A stretch of DNA of 44,500 bases from Photorhabdus bodei (lineage in GTDB: Bacteria > Pseudomonadota > Gammaproteobacteria > Enterobacterales > Enterobacteriaceae), in the NCBI RefSeq assembly GCF_003287735.1, contig NZ_NSCM01000041.1, positions 1 through 44,500 of the forward strand, written 5' to 3'. The position numbers and the translations under genes were made by a program. Every line of letters starts with the position of its first letter. The first letter of the stretch is position 1. The notes beneath the pieces were generated by a model. That model had not been told where the DNA came from and made no database searches. It was given only the letters and a program-made list of their open reading frames with translations. Below are positions 8,286 to 16,313 of this stretch, piece after piece.

Positions 8286-8732
8286 ATGACAACATTAACC
8301 ACAGAAAAAGAATATGATATTGTATCAGCATATTTATCAAGAATAAGCTTATTAAGAAGATTTGCTCAAACAAAAGATGTTGAATGGCTAGAAGATGCTT
8401 ACAAAACATTAGAGGTAGTCGTTCAAGAAAGCAAAGAAACCTTCAGATTAATGAGTTTAGAAGCGGAACAAAAAGAACAAAAACGTTTAGAAATATTAAG
8501 AATGATTGAAGAAATCGGCCTTAATCCTAATACTATTAATATACCTGTTACCTTCTCTGATTTTAAACCTAAAAAATCAAATGCAGGAAAAGGAAAGACG
8601 AGAAAACCTAAGTATCAGTTTAATGACAACGGAGAAATTAAATACTGGTCAGGAAACGGGAAAAAACCATCAGGTTTACAAAAATTACTCAATGAAGGCC
8701 ATTCATTAAATGAATTTTTAATTCAAAAATAA
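8286..8732 (+). CDS. H-NS family histone-like DNA-binding protein
   Basis: 148 aa. An N-terminal helical, charged part (about 1-85, with LRRFAQTK and EAEQKEQKRLEIL) resembles the H-NS oligomerisation and linker region. The C-terminal part (about 108-148) has the H-NS DNA-binding pattern YQFNDNGEIKYWSGNGKKPS, where H-NS has a QGR motif in the same place (here GNGKKP), and ends with a SLNEFLIQK tail like SLDDFLIKQ of H-NS. AAGGTG lies 5 bases before the ATG. It is divergent from the housekeeping H-NS and lies in an AT-rich islet, so a horizontally acquired paralogue or silencer modulator is likely. Its regulon cannot be inferred. Confidence 0.8.
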   Translation: MTTLTTEKEYDIVSAYLSRISLLRRFAQTKDVEWLEDAYKTLEVVVQESKETFRLMSLEAEQKEQKRLEILRMIEEIGLNPNTINIPVTFSDFKPKKSNAGKGKTRKPKYQFNDNGEIKYWSGNGKKPSGLQKLLNEGHSLNEFLIQK

Positions 8733-8783
8733 AAAACTTCGGAATAAAAATAGTCTCACAAGTTTATTATCTGTTTAATATTA

Positions 8784-8817
8784 TTTACTTTTACTTTTAC
8801 TTTTACTTTTACTTTTT
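8784..8817 (+). repeat. Short tandem repeat of TTTTAC units
   Basis: About five units of the six-base motif TTTTAC, starting 51 bases after the H-NS-family stop. Such tracts can change copy number by slippage. It is outside any recognised promoter. Confidence 0.8.
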
Positions 8818-8835
8818 GCTTGCATTTGCTTTTTT

Positions 8836-8856
8836 GGCGATCGCAAGCGCCTTTTT
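8836..8856 (+). terminator. Weak terminator after the H-NS-family gene
   Basis: GGCG (8836-8839) and CGCC (8848-8851) can pair around an eight-base loop and are followed by five T. The short stem makes this only a candidate. Confidence 0.4.
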
Positions 8857-9363
8857 ATGGGTGATTAACTCGGTTATTAATTAAAAAAGTGTAAAAAAAC
8901 AGATACCCATTAATGCCAAATTTTTAAAAGGTGAAGGGCATCTAAAAACAGCCTACTTCCCGCCATATTTAATTTATTCATCAGAGATGCTATATTTTGC
9001 TTATTTTACATTTAATTGACCTGACATAACTATTTAAAAACACGAATACAGAAAGATTAAAGCTTTTGTATAAAAGGCTGATTTAAATAACGTTTCGTAA
9101 TTATGCTACACATAGCCTTCTTCAACCCATTGTTATACATAGAATTATGAGTGGTATAAGATGTAGCACTATTTTGAAATCTTATTTAACTCAATCAATG
9201 TAACTTTTCAGTAAGAGAGTTAATTTTATTGAATCTAAATCCATCAACTATTAACAAAAAGTTGAAAAGAGATCAGCACATAGAAGAATATTATTCGAAT
9301 GAGTTACTATTCAGGTATTTTCTCACCGTTACTTTACGAAGAAAGTTATAAAAACAATGCAAT

Positions 9364-9508
9364 AAAAAAGGGTAAAAACACACGGTTAAAACCTTATACC
9401 AATTAAACTCAAAAACTAAAACCATGACTTTTAATAACAACTTAAAAACTGCCCATCATAAAACCATCAGTGAAAAATAAGCAATAAAAATCGGTTTGTT
9501 AATGCTTA
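9364..9508 (+). repeat. Islet direct repeat, copy A
   Basis: About 145 bases that align with 9587-9730 at roughly 85 percent by eye, from an AAAAAGGGTAAAAA start to an AATGCTTA end. Contains CACGGTTAAAACC and a tiny open frame (9424-9480, 18 residues starting MTFNNNLKTA). No Shine-Dalgarno sequence precedes it, so I do not call it a gene. Confidence 0.8.
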
Positions 9509-9586
9509 AAACGGATATGATTAATGCTCATTGAGCGTAAAACACCGACATACCATGATGGTTAAATTTAGTAAAAAACAGGTGTG

Positions 9587-9730
9587 AAAAAGGGTAAAAA
9601 AACACGGTTAAAACCGTATACCGATTAAACCCAGAAGTTAAATCCATGACTTTTAATAACAGCTTGAAAACTGCCTATCATAAAGCATCAGTGAAAAATA
9701 AGAAATAAAAACGGGCTTTATCAATGCTTA
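9587..9730 (+). repeat. Islet direct repeat, copy B
   Basis: Second copy of the ~145-base unit. Here ACGGTTAAAACCGT forms a complete inverted repeat, broken in copy A. The tiny open frame is also present (9646-9708, 20 residues starting MTFNNSLKTA). Function unknown. Confidence 0.8.
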
Positions 9731-10140
9731 TATACCTCAAAAAAAAAGATAAATAAGAATATGAATAGCTTTATCCGTTTACCAGAAAATATATCTCCCA
9801 AAAAAACCATCTTTAATAACGTTTTCAACCGTGGGATAAACTTTTCATAAACCAGTTAAATAATCCGATGATAAAAAATCCGCGTAACAAAACCCGCAAA
9901 TAAATAATTTAACCAAATAATAACTCAGTTACTCTCACGTTATTATATTGCACATTTACTATGTAAAGCTGAATACCTTAAATACGCCAGTTTAAACTTG
10001 ATTTACACGATTTTAATCCGTCCAATAGCATTGCTTTTCTACGGTTTAAGTTAAACTATTCCTCTATTTTATGCCTTTAATGTGATCTAATCTGCAAAGC
10101 CTTTCACCCTCATTAATACAATTAAACTTGTCAACAATTT

Positions 10141-10166
10141 GAACAGGGTATTGTCATATCCGGTTC
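10141..10166 (+). repeat. 26-base hairpin repeat, right copy, with T run
   Basis: GAACAGGGTATT ... ATATCCGGTTC, 22 of 26 bases identical to 7836-7861, followed by TTTTT. Together with the T run it looks like the complete form of the pheA terminator, now separated from pheA by 2.3 kb. Confidence 0.75.
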
Positions 10167-10170
10167 TTTT

Positions 10171-10297
10171 TATACCTGTTATCTTTCAAGTTGCCTCTTT
10201 GTTGGCTGCACTCGCTCACCCCGGTCACATCGTTACCTATGCTCCCGGGGATTCGCTCCCTTGCCGTCGCGATCCATCTTGAAATCCATAAGGTATA
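10171..10297. repeat. ERIC element 1
   Basis: Full-length 127-base ERIC (intergenic repeat unit), with TATACC and GGTATA ends and the core CTCACCCCGGTCACAT plus CCCGGGGATT. It ends one base before the tyrA stop codon, so it occupies the tyrA 3' untranslated region. Confidence 0.95.
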
Positions 10298-10298
10298 G

Positions 10299-11420
10299 TT
10301 ATTGGCGACTATCATTCGCTTGTTGAAGCAATACCCTGCTCTCTCTCATAAAATGAGGTGCATAATCACCAAACCATGCACTAACATCTTCAAAATTGCT
10401 GACAAAAGCCCGTTTGTCTTGGTTTTCCAATATCTCTAACGCTTGCCCGAAACTTTGATGATAACGGCGTATAAGATCAATATTCTCTGGTGATGACATA
10501 ATAATATCCGCGTAGAGCTGAGGATCTTGTGCAAATAAGCGCCCGACCATGATCAGTTCCAAACGGTAAATAGGTGAAGATATTGATAACAGTTGTTGTA
10601 AATCCGCACCTTCCTGTGCGAGATGTTGCCCATAAGCAAATGTCGTGAAATGGCGCAACGCCTGAATAAAGCTCATGTTTTTATCATGCTGTTCAGGGCT
10701 CATCTGATGCAAGCAAGCCCCCCAAATCAACAACTGTTCTAAAAACCATTGATAAGCTTCCTCTTGACGTCCGTCACAGTAAACAACAACTTGTTTTACC
10801 AAACTACCAACATCCGGCCCAAACATAGGATGTAATCCCAACACTGGACCTTTATGCACATCAAGCATGGCTTGTAATGGCTGCTGTTTTACGGACGCCA
10901 AGTCCACCAAAATGCAATGGTCAGGTAATGGCGGTAAACGGCGAATAACTTCTTCTGTCAAATGAATCGGTACACTGATAATCACCATACCCACTCCCGC
11001 CAGAATTTGTTCCGCGTTAGGCCAATCTTGCGGTTCCAGATTTCTGACTTCATAACCAGACAAAGTTAACAAACGGCCAAATAGTTTCCCCATTTTGCCC
11101 AAACCACCAACAATGACTATCGGCCCCAATTGAGGGCAAAGTGTTTTAAACCCTTTGTTATTTTCACTGGTGTAGGACTCCCGCATAATACGGCGCAGAA
11201 TATCTTCAATTAAATCCGGTGGAACACCAAACTCTTCAGCCTCCTGCCGACGTGAAGCAAGCATCGCCATTTCTCTGTCAGGTGCATAAATTGACAACCC
11301 ATTCTGACTTTTTACCTCACCAATCTCCGCAACCAATTCCAGACGCTTTGCCAGCAAGCCCAGCAAAGCTTTATCCACTTCATCAATCTTATCCCGCAAT
11401 TGAGATAATTCAGCCACCAT
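10299..11420 (-). CDS. tyrA: Bifunctional chorismate mutase T / prephenate dehydrogenase
   Basis: TyrA converts chorismate to prephenate and oxidises it with NAD to 4-hydroxyphenylpyruvate for tyrosine synthesis. 373 aa, the E. coli length. The N-terminal AroQ mutase domain (about 1-90) has LAKRLELVAEIGEVKS. The NAD-binding dehydrogenase domain follows with GGLGKMGKLFGRLL (about 105-118), and conserved LGLHPMFGPDV and HDKNMSFIQALRHF. It starts six bases after the aroF stop, so aroF-tyrA is an operon. Confidence 0.98.
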   Translation of the reverse strand: MVAELSQLRDKIDEVDKALLGLLAKRLELVAEIGEVKSQNGLSIYAPDREMAMLASRRQEAEEFGVPPDLIEDILRRIMRESYTSENNKGFKTLCPQLGPIVIVGGLGKMGKLFGRLLTLSGYEVRNLEPQDWPNAEQILAGVGMVIISVPIHLTEEVIRRLPPLPDHCILVDLASVKQQPLQAMLDVHKGPVLGLHPMFGPDVGSLVKQVVVYCDGRQEEAYQWFLEQLLIWGACLHQMSPEQHDKNMSFIQALRHFTTFAYGQHLAQEGADLQQLLSISSPIYRLELIMVGRLFAQDPQLYADIIMSSPENIDLIRRYHQSFGQALEILENQDKRAFVSNFEDVSAWFGDYAPHFMRESRVLLQQANDSRQ

Positions 11421-11425
11421 ATTTA

Positions 11426-12520
11426 TTATCCCGCTTTTTTCAATACTGCCATTCTTTGCGACAATTGCATGCTAATTTGCTGATGTAATTTTCTTAGAAT
11501 TGCCTCTGTCGTCTGCCAACTAATACATGCGTCAGTCACTGATACACCATATTTCATTTCACTACGCGGTTGCTCAGAAGATTGGTTACCCTCATTAATA
11601 TGGCTCTCCAACATAATGCCAGTAATAGATTGATTACCTGAAATGATCTGATCTGCGACAGAATCTACAACCAAACTTTGGCGACGAAAATCCTTATTAG
11701 AGTTACCATGACTACAATCAATCATCAAGGATGGTAATAATCCAGATTGAACCATTTGCTGTTCACATTCCATTACATGTTGGGCGCTGTAATTAGGGGT
11801 CTTACCACCACGTAAGATAATATGCCCATTCGGGTTTCCTTGTGTTTGTAATAAACACACCTGCCCCGACTGATTTATTCCCACAAAACGGTGTGGCATA
11901 GCAGCTGCACACATCGCATTAATTGCAGTGTTCAAGCTACCATCAGTCCCATTTTTGAAACCAACAGGCATAGATAAACCTGAAGCCATTTCCCGGTGTG
12001 TCTGGGATTCCGTGGTTCTCGCACCAATTGCAGACCAACTGAATAAATCCCCCAAATATTGTGGACTATTCGGATCTAAAGCTTCTGTTGCAAGAGGCAA
12101 TCCCATTTTAACTAAACTAAGTAGTAAACGGCGAGCAATATGCAGGCCAGCTTCCACATCAAATGAACCATCCATGTATGGATCATTAATAAGACCTTTC
12201 CAACCCACTGTTGTACGAGGCTTTTCAAAATAGACACGCATGACAATGTACAAGCTATCACTCAATTCAGCAGAAAGGGCGGCCAAACGGTGAGCATAAT
12301 CCAGAGCCGCATCCACGTCATGAATAGAGCAAGGACCACAGACTACCAGCAAACGGGGATCACGGCGCTGAATAATATCCGCAATTGTTTTACGTGCATT
12401 TGCAATAACATGCGGATCATCATCACTCAGTGGGTATTGTTGCTTTAATTCTTTTGGAGTGATAAGAATTTGCTCACCACTGATGTGAACGTTATTAAGT
12501 GCATCTCTTTGCATGAACAT
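11426..12520 (-). CDS. aroF: DAHP synthase, tyrosine-sensitive type
   Basis: Condenses phosphoenolpyruvate and erythrose-4-phosphate to DAHP, the first step of the shikimate pathway. 364 aa. Class I motifs seen: VVCGPCSIHD, MRVYFEKPRTTVGWKGLIND, GARTTESQTHREMASGLS, CSHGNSNKD. The N-terminus QRDALNNVHI and the pairing with tyrA mark it as AroF rather than AroG or AroH. The ATG at 12520 has GAGGAG ten bases upstream; a second ATG two codons on matches the E. coli start and is the alternative. Perfect TyrR box upstream. Confidence 0.97.
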   Translation of the reverse strand: MFMQRDALNNVHISGEQILITPKELKQQYPLSDDDPHVIANARKTIADIIQRRDPRLLVVCGPCSIHDVDAALDYAHRLAALSAELSDSLYIVMRVYFEKPRTTVGWKGLINDPYMDGSFDVEAGLHIARRLLLSLVKMGLPLATEALDPNSPQYLGDLFSWSAIGARTTESQTHREMASGLSMPVGFKNGTDGSLNTAINAMCAAAMPHRFVGINQSGQVCLLQTQGNPNGHIILRGGKTPNYSAQHVMECEQQMVQSGLLPSLMIDCSHGNSNKDFRRQSLVVDSVADQIISGNQSITGIMLESHINEGNQSSEQPRSEMKYGVSVTDACISWQTTEAILRKLHQQISMQLSQRMAVLKKAG

Positions 12521-12601
12521 GTCGATTTTCTCCTCAAATTATCATTCTGTACTTATTTGTTTTTATGCATTTGACTAATAACATATCACGCGTCGTAAAG
12601 A

Positions 12602-12630
12602 ATACAATCCAAAAGTGTAAACATACTCAA
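12602..12630 (-). promoter_or_regulatory. Candidate aroF promoter
   Basis: Minus strand: TTGAGT (12625-12630), 17-base spacer, TTGTAT (12602-12607). The weak TyrR box overlaps the -35. The -10 match is poor, so this is tentative. Confidence 0.4.
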
Positions 12631-12653
12631 AACATTGTAAACTATTATTTACA
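12616..12653 (-). promoter_or_regulatory. TyrR operator of aroF-tyrA (strong plus weak box)
   Basis: TGTAAACTATTATTTACA at 12636-12653 matches the TyrR consensus TGTAAA-N6-TTTACA exactly. A second, half-matching box (TGTAAA then CAAAAC) lies 20 bases nearer the gene at 12616-12633. Adjacent strong and weak boxes let TyrR repress as a hexamer when tyrosine is present, as described for E. coli aroF. The AT-rich 12660-13067 beyond it holds no gene I can support. Confidence 0.85.
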
Positions 12654-13067
12654 GAAAATAAAAAAGGCGTCAATTCAGTGATAAATCTATTCTAGAACTG
12701 AATTATTTCATATAGAAATAATTATCTTAAAATAAGATTAATATCAAAACACAAGAGTGCAATATTTGAGTCAATATTTTATGATTGTTAATCCTTTATT
12801 TTTCTATTTAAAATCATTAGGTGAAAAATATATTTACCTTATTTTTATTATTAAAAAAAGATAATATCAATAATCACAGTTTATATTTCATATAAAGTTA
12901 ACGAATAGCACCCATAAAATATTAAGCTATACCCAACTCGATTTTTCATTAATTTATTAAGAGAAATAATAATATGACTATAGCTCGCTATAGAATAATT
13001 GGATGCGTATTATTTAGCACTTGTTATGAAAATAATCTGTGCCACCAGATCACTCTTTTAAATTCAA

Positions 13068-13194
13068 TATACCCGTCATCTTTCAAGTTGCCTCTTTGTT
13101 GGCTGCACTCACTCACCCCGGTCACATCGTTATCTATGCTCCCGGGGATTCGCTCCCTTGCCGTCGCGATCCATCTTGAAATCCATAGGGTATA
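13068..13194. repeat. ERIC element 2
   Basis: Full-length 127-base ERIC in the same orientation as element 1, 55 bases beyond the 3' end of the alpha/beta hydrolase gene. A short hairpin GCCGGA / TCCGGC (13216-13230) lies between the two. Confidence 0.95.
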
Positions 13195-13249
13195 CACTAA
13201 TATCAGCAGTCTGAAGCCGGAAAATCCGGCCTCTTTATTAAAATATCTG

Positions 13250-14056
13250 TTACAAAGCTTGCTGTAAAAAAGCAATTAATTCCTGATTAACTTTATAGGG
13301 TTGCTCCAATGTGGAAATATGCCCTGCATCCTGGATGATAATATGATCACAGTGCAATATTTCAGCCATTAAATAACCCTCCAGAGGCGGGCGAGGCGTA
13401 TCTTGTTCGCCAGTCATAACAAGCGAGGGAATATCCAGTTTTTCCAACAAATGAATTCTATCTTCACGCCCAAATATTATTCTACCTAACGGAATAATAC
13501 TATTACGCAATATTTCCGCAGGAATGGCTGCCAGACGCTGAGTTAATTCATCAACCAAATGCTGAGCCGGTTGCTGGCTAAAGAAGGCTGGCACTATCTG
13601 CTGTTGCAAAATAGATTGAGGAATCGCACCAACCTGCTCTATCGCATCCAACATGGCAAAGTATTTTGTATGAGTCACTTCAGGTTCTAATCCGACAAAG
13701 GTATCCATCAAAACCAGTGCTTTAACTCTGTCCGGTGCCATAGCCACCAACTCAATTCCCCACATACCACCAGCAGATAAACCAATGATAGCGAATTCCT
13801 TAATACCAAGTTGATCCATCAACGCCAGGTAATCCCGAGCTAAATCAGCCAAAGTGCTATGTTGTTCCGGTAGCTCTCCCGAGTTTCCATGCCCCCAGAG
13901 ATCAGGAGCAATCACCCGGTATTTTTTACTTAAGGCCTCGATCTGAGGCTCCCACATAGTAGAATCAAACAAATAGCTATGCCCGAGTAATAACGGGAAA
14001 CCTTCACCTTCATCTCGGTAAGCCATCGTTTTGTTATGTATTTGAAAAGTTTTCAA
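13250..14056 (-). CDS. Alpha/beta-fold hydrolase (lactonase/esterase-like)
   Basis: 268 aa serine hydrolase of unknown substrate. Seen: oxyanion region LLGHSYLFDSTMW, DLWGHGNSGELP, nucleophile elbow GLSAGGMWG (Ser about 94), likely acid Asp in GEQDTPRP (about 217-224) and catalytic His in DAGHIS (about 246). This order fits the 3-oxoadipate enol-lactonase-like group, but no pathway neighbours support that reaction. The start is TTG, preceded by AAGGA seven bases upstream; the first internal ATG would remove the first beta strand. Flanked on both sides by ERICs, the 5' one ending only 12 bases from the start codon. Confidence 0.88.
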   Translation of the reverse strand: MKTFQIHNKTMAYRDEGEGFPLLLGHSYLFDSTMWEPQIEALSKKYRVIAPDLWGHGNSGELPEQHSTLADLARDYLALMDQLGIKEFAIIGLSAGGMWGIELVAMAPDRVKALVLMDTFVGLEPEVTHTKYFAMLDAIEQVGAIPQSILQQQIVPAFFSQQPAQHLVDELTQRLAAIPAEILRNSIIPLGRIIFGREDRIHLLEKLDIPSLVMTGEQDTPRPPLEGYLMAEILHCDHIIIQDAGHISTLEQPYKVNQELIAFLQQAL

Positions 14057-14068
14057 AGCAAATCCTTA

Positions 14069-14195
14069 TATACCCGTCATCTTTCAAGTTGCCTCTTTGT
14101 TGGCTGCACTCACTCACCCCGGTCACATAGTTACCTATGCTCCCGGGGATTCGCTCCCTTGCCGTCGCGATCCATCTTGAAATCCATAGGGTATA
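14069..14195. repeat. ERIC element 3
   Basis: Full-length 127-base ERIC directly upstream of the hydrolase start codon. It must form part of that gene's 5' untranslated region or separate it from its promoter. Confidence 0.95.
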
Positions 14196-14325
14196 GTGAG
14201 TTAGTCATGTTTAAAATTATTCTAAAACTCTCAAAATAATTGTCTTTAAGATTATTACGATCTGATAATAATATATTGTCGAATGATTTATCGATGAGTA
14301 AAAATCCCCCTTCATCAAAGTCGGC

Positions 14326-14355
14326 ATTTATTACACTCTTGGGAGTGTAATAAAT
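14326..14355. repeat. Perfect 13-base inverted repeat
   Basis: ATTTATTACACTC (14326-14338), four-base loop TTGG, GAGTGTAATAAAT (14343-14355). No T run follows on either strand. Could be an operator, an RNA hairpin or a processed-transcript stabiliser. The rest of 14196-14471 shows nothing else. Confidence 0.7.
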
Positions 14356-14471
14356 GATTCTCTAGAAACCCGCCCGTATTCAACCTGATTCTTCATTACA
14401 ATAATTAAAATACAGGAGAGCCAAAACCAAATTGATGACCACGCCCACAAGACGCGGTTTTAAGTTGAGAA

Positions 14472-14505
14472 TAAAAAAAAGAGGCCAGCAATTGCTGACC
14501 TCTTT
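14472..14505 (-). terminator. Terminator of the rpsP-rimM-trmD-rplS operon
   Basis: Minus strand: AAAGAGGTCAGCAA / TTGCTGGCCTCTTT stem followed by eight T, 32 bases after rplS. Confidence 0.92.
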
Positions 14506-14536
14506 AACGATAACTTTCGGATGTAACGAAAGCGTA

Positions 14537-14890
14537 TTATTTACTGTTCAGACGCTCTTTAATACGAGCGGCTTTACCAGAACGCTCACGCAGATAGTAC
14601 AATTTAGCTCTACGAACAGCACCACGACGTTTAACGCTAATGCTGTCTACGACTGGGGAGTGAGTCTGGAATACACGCTCAACACCTTCGCCGTTAGAAA
14701 CTTTGCGAACAGTGAATGCAGAGTGCAGACCGCGGTTACGGATAGCGATAACCACGCCCTCGAATGCCTGCAGACGTTTCTTAGCACCTTCTACGACCCA
14801 TACCTTAACTTCCACGGTGTCACCCGGACGGAATGAAGGTACGTCTTGCTTCATCTGCTCTTGTTCAAGTTGTTTAATAATGTTGCTCAT
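14537..14890 (-). CDS. rplS: 50S ribosomal protein L19
   Basis: L19 sits at the 30S-50S interface. 117 aa, against 115 in E. coli. Family signatures RPGDTVEVKVWVVEG, AFEGVVIAIRNRGL and KLYYLRERSGKAARIKERL are present. Last gene of the rpsP-rimM-trmD-rplS operon, immediately followed by a strong terminator. Confidence 0.98.
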   Translation of the reverse strand: MSNIIKQLEQEQMKQDVPSFRPGDTVEVKVWVVEGAKKRLQAFEGVVIAIRNRGLHSAFTVRKVSNGEGVERVFQTHSPVVDSISVKRRGAVRRAKLYYLRERSGKAARIKERLNSK

Positions 14891-14954
14891 AATAATTCTC
14901 TTACCCTAGGTAAACTGATATATCAGAGACATTCCCTTCGGGGATATGTCTGGA

Positions 14955-15707
14955 TTAATTAGTTGCTTCAGTTAGATGTTCCCGTTGGAACTCTGTTAGC
15001 AATATCCTTTGCTCGTCAGTCAGAGCTAGGTTTTCCAGAAGTTCAGGTCTTCTAAGCCAGGTCCGGCCAAGCGATTGTTTCATCCGCCAGCGATTAATTT
15101 CAGCATGATTTCCAGACAGCAACACTGGTGGAACTTCCATACCATCTAATACCTCCGGGCGAGTATAGTGCGGACAATCCAGCAATCCATCAGCAAAAGA
15201 GTCCTCCTCCGCTGATGCCTGACGCCCCAGAACGCCCGGAATGAACCGAGAAACTGAGTCAATCATCGTCATTGCAGGGATTTCACCACCGCTGAGCACG
15301 TAATCACCGATAGACCATTCTTCGTCAATCTCGGTTTGGATCACCCGCTCATCTATCCCTTCATAGCGGCCACAAATCAAAATCAGTTTTTCATTTGTTG
15401 CCAGCTCACAAACCCCTTGTTGGTTGAGTTTGCGTCCCTGAGGTGAAAGATAAATCACTTTTGCACCTTCGCCTGCCGCAGTTTTTGCTGCATGAATGGC
15501 TTCCCGTAAAGGCTGAACCATCATCAACATGCCTGGACCACCGCCATAAGGTCGATCGTCAACGGTACGATGCCGGTCATAGGTAAAATCCCGTGGATTC
15601 CAGCATTCAATACTTAACAGGCCATTTTTCACTGCCCGGCCAGTTACCCCATAATCGGTTATTGCGCGGAACATTTCAGGAAACAGGCTAATAACCCCAA
15701 TCCACAT
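14955..15707 (-). CDS. trmD: tRNA (guanine37-N1)-methyltransferase TrmD
   Basis: Methylates G37 of tRNAs reading CNN codons and some others, preventing +1 frameshifting. 250 aa, slightly shorter than E. coli (255) at the C-terminus. SPOUT trefoil-knot motifs seen: RPYGGGPGMLMM, YLSPQGRKLNQ, CGRYEGIDERV, EWSIGDYVLSGGE. Between rimM and rplS as in other enterobacteria. Confidence 0.98.
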   Translation of the reverse strand: MWIGVISLFPEMFRAITDYGVTGRAVKNGLLSIECWNPRDFTYDRHRTVDDRPYGGGPGMLMMVQPLREAIHAAKTAAGEGAKVIYLSPQGRKLNQQGVCELATNEKLILICGRYEGIDERVIQTEIDEEWSIGDYVLSGGEIPAMTMIDSVSRFIPGVLGRQASAEEDSFADGLLDCPHYTRPEVLDGMEVPPVLLSGNHAEINRWRMKQSLGRTWLRRPELLENLALTDEQRILLTEFQREHLTEATN

Positions 15708-15746
15708 TATCGCGTCCCACTCATTTCAACCGCTTATAACCGGAGT

Positions 15747-16295
15747 TTAAAAACCAGGATCCCAATCTACTTCAATGGTTTTAGTAGCGAGATCGACTTT
15801 CTTGATAACCTGCCCATCAAGAAACGGAATTAGCCGTTCCTTGATACCGAATGCATCTTTCAGGTTTGCTTTAATTACCATTACGTCGTTAGAACCGGTT
15901 TCCATCATGTCGTTGACAGTCCCCAAGTTATAACCCGCCGTGCTGATTACCTGGCAGCCTATTAAGTCTTTCCAGTAGTAATCACCCGTATCCAGCTCTG
16001 GCAGTTGTTCTGAATCTACAATAATTTCGCAATTAGTCAGTAAATTCGCAGCATCCAGATCATCAATACCTTTAATTTTGATGATCATATCCTGATTGTG
16101 GTGTTTCCAGGTTTCTAGTTCGATGTGTTGCCACCGGCCTGCCCGTTGAATAAACCACGGTTGATACTCAAAAATGTCTTCGGCATGTTCGGTGGAAGAA
16201 AAAACTCTGAGCCAACCACGAATACCATAAGTTGAACCTAATTTTCCCAATACAATTGGGTTTACAGGCGGTTCAAAACAGGTTTGCTTGCTCAT
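15747..16295 (-). CDS. rimM: Ribosome maturation factor RimM
   Basis: RimM binds S19 and promotes 30S head assembly and 16S processing. 182 aa with the ATG at 16295 (MSKQTCFEPPVNPIVLG), matching E. coli in length and preceded by GGTGG. An in-frame GTG three codons upstream is a less likely start. The N-terminal domain has LGKLGSTYGIRGWLRVFSST; the PRC-barrel domain ends IKKVDLATKTIEVDWDPGF. Confidence 0.96.
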   Translation of the reverse strand: MSKQTCFEPPVNPIVLGKLGSTYGIRGWLRVFSSTEHAEDIFEYQPWFIQRAGRWQHIELETWKHHNQDMIIKIKGIDDLDAANLLTNCEIIVDSEQLPELDTGDYYWKDLIGCQVISTAGYNLGTVNDMMETGSNDVMVIKANLKDAFGIKERLIPFLDGQVIKKVDLATKTIEVDWDPGF

Positions 16296-16313
16296 AGTTA
16301 CCACCGCGACAGA

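Larger units (their letters stand above)
7862..10140. other. AT-rich accessory islet between pheA and tyrA
   Basis: About 2.3 kb, clearly more AT-rich than its surroundings. It contains one convincing gene (an H-NS-family protein), a long hairpin at 8150-8196, a short tandem repeat at 8784-8817 and two ~145-base direct repeats. The rest (7862-8149, 8856-9363, 9731-10140) shows no gene I can support on either strand. Bounded by the 26-base repeats. In E. coli pheA and tyrA are close neighbours here, so this looks inserted. Confidence 0.65.

Noticed and set aside
12974..13267. 97-residue plus-strand open frame upstream of the hydrolase 3' end
   Set aside because: About two thirds of it is ERIC sequence read in frame and the first 30 residues have no recognisable features; probably not a gene.
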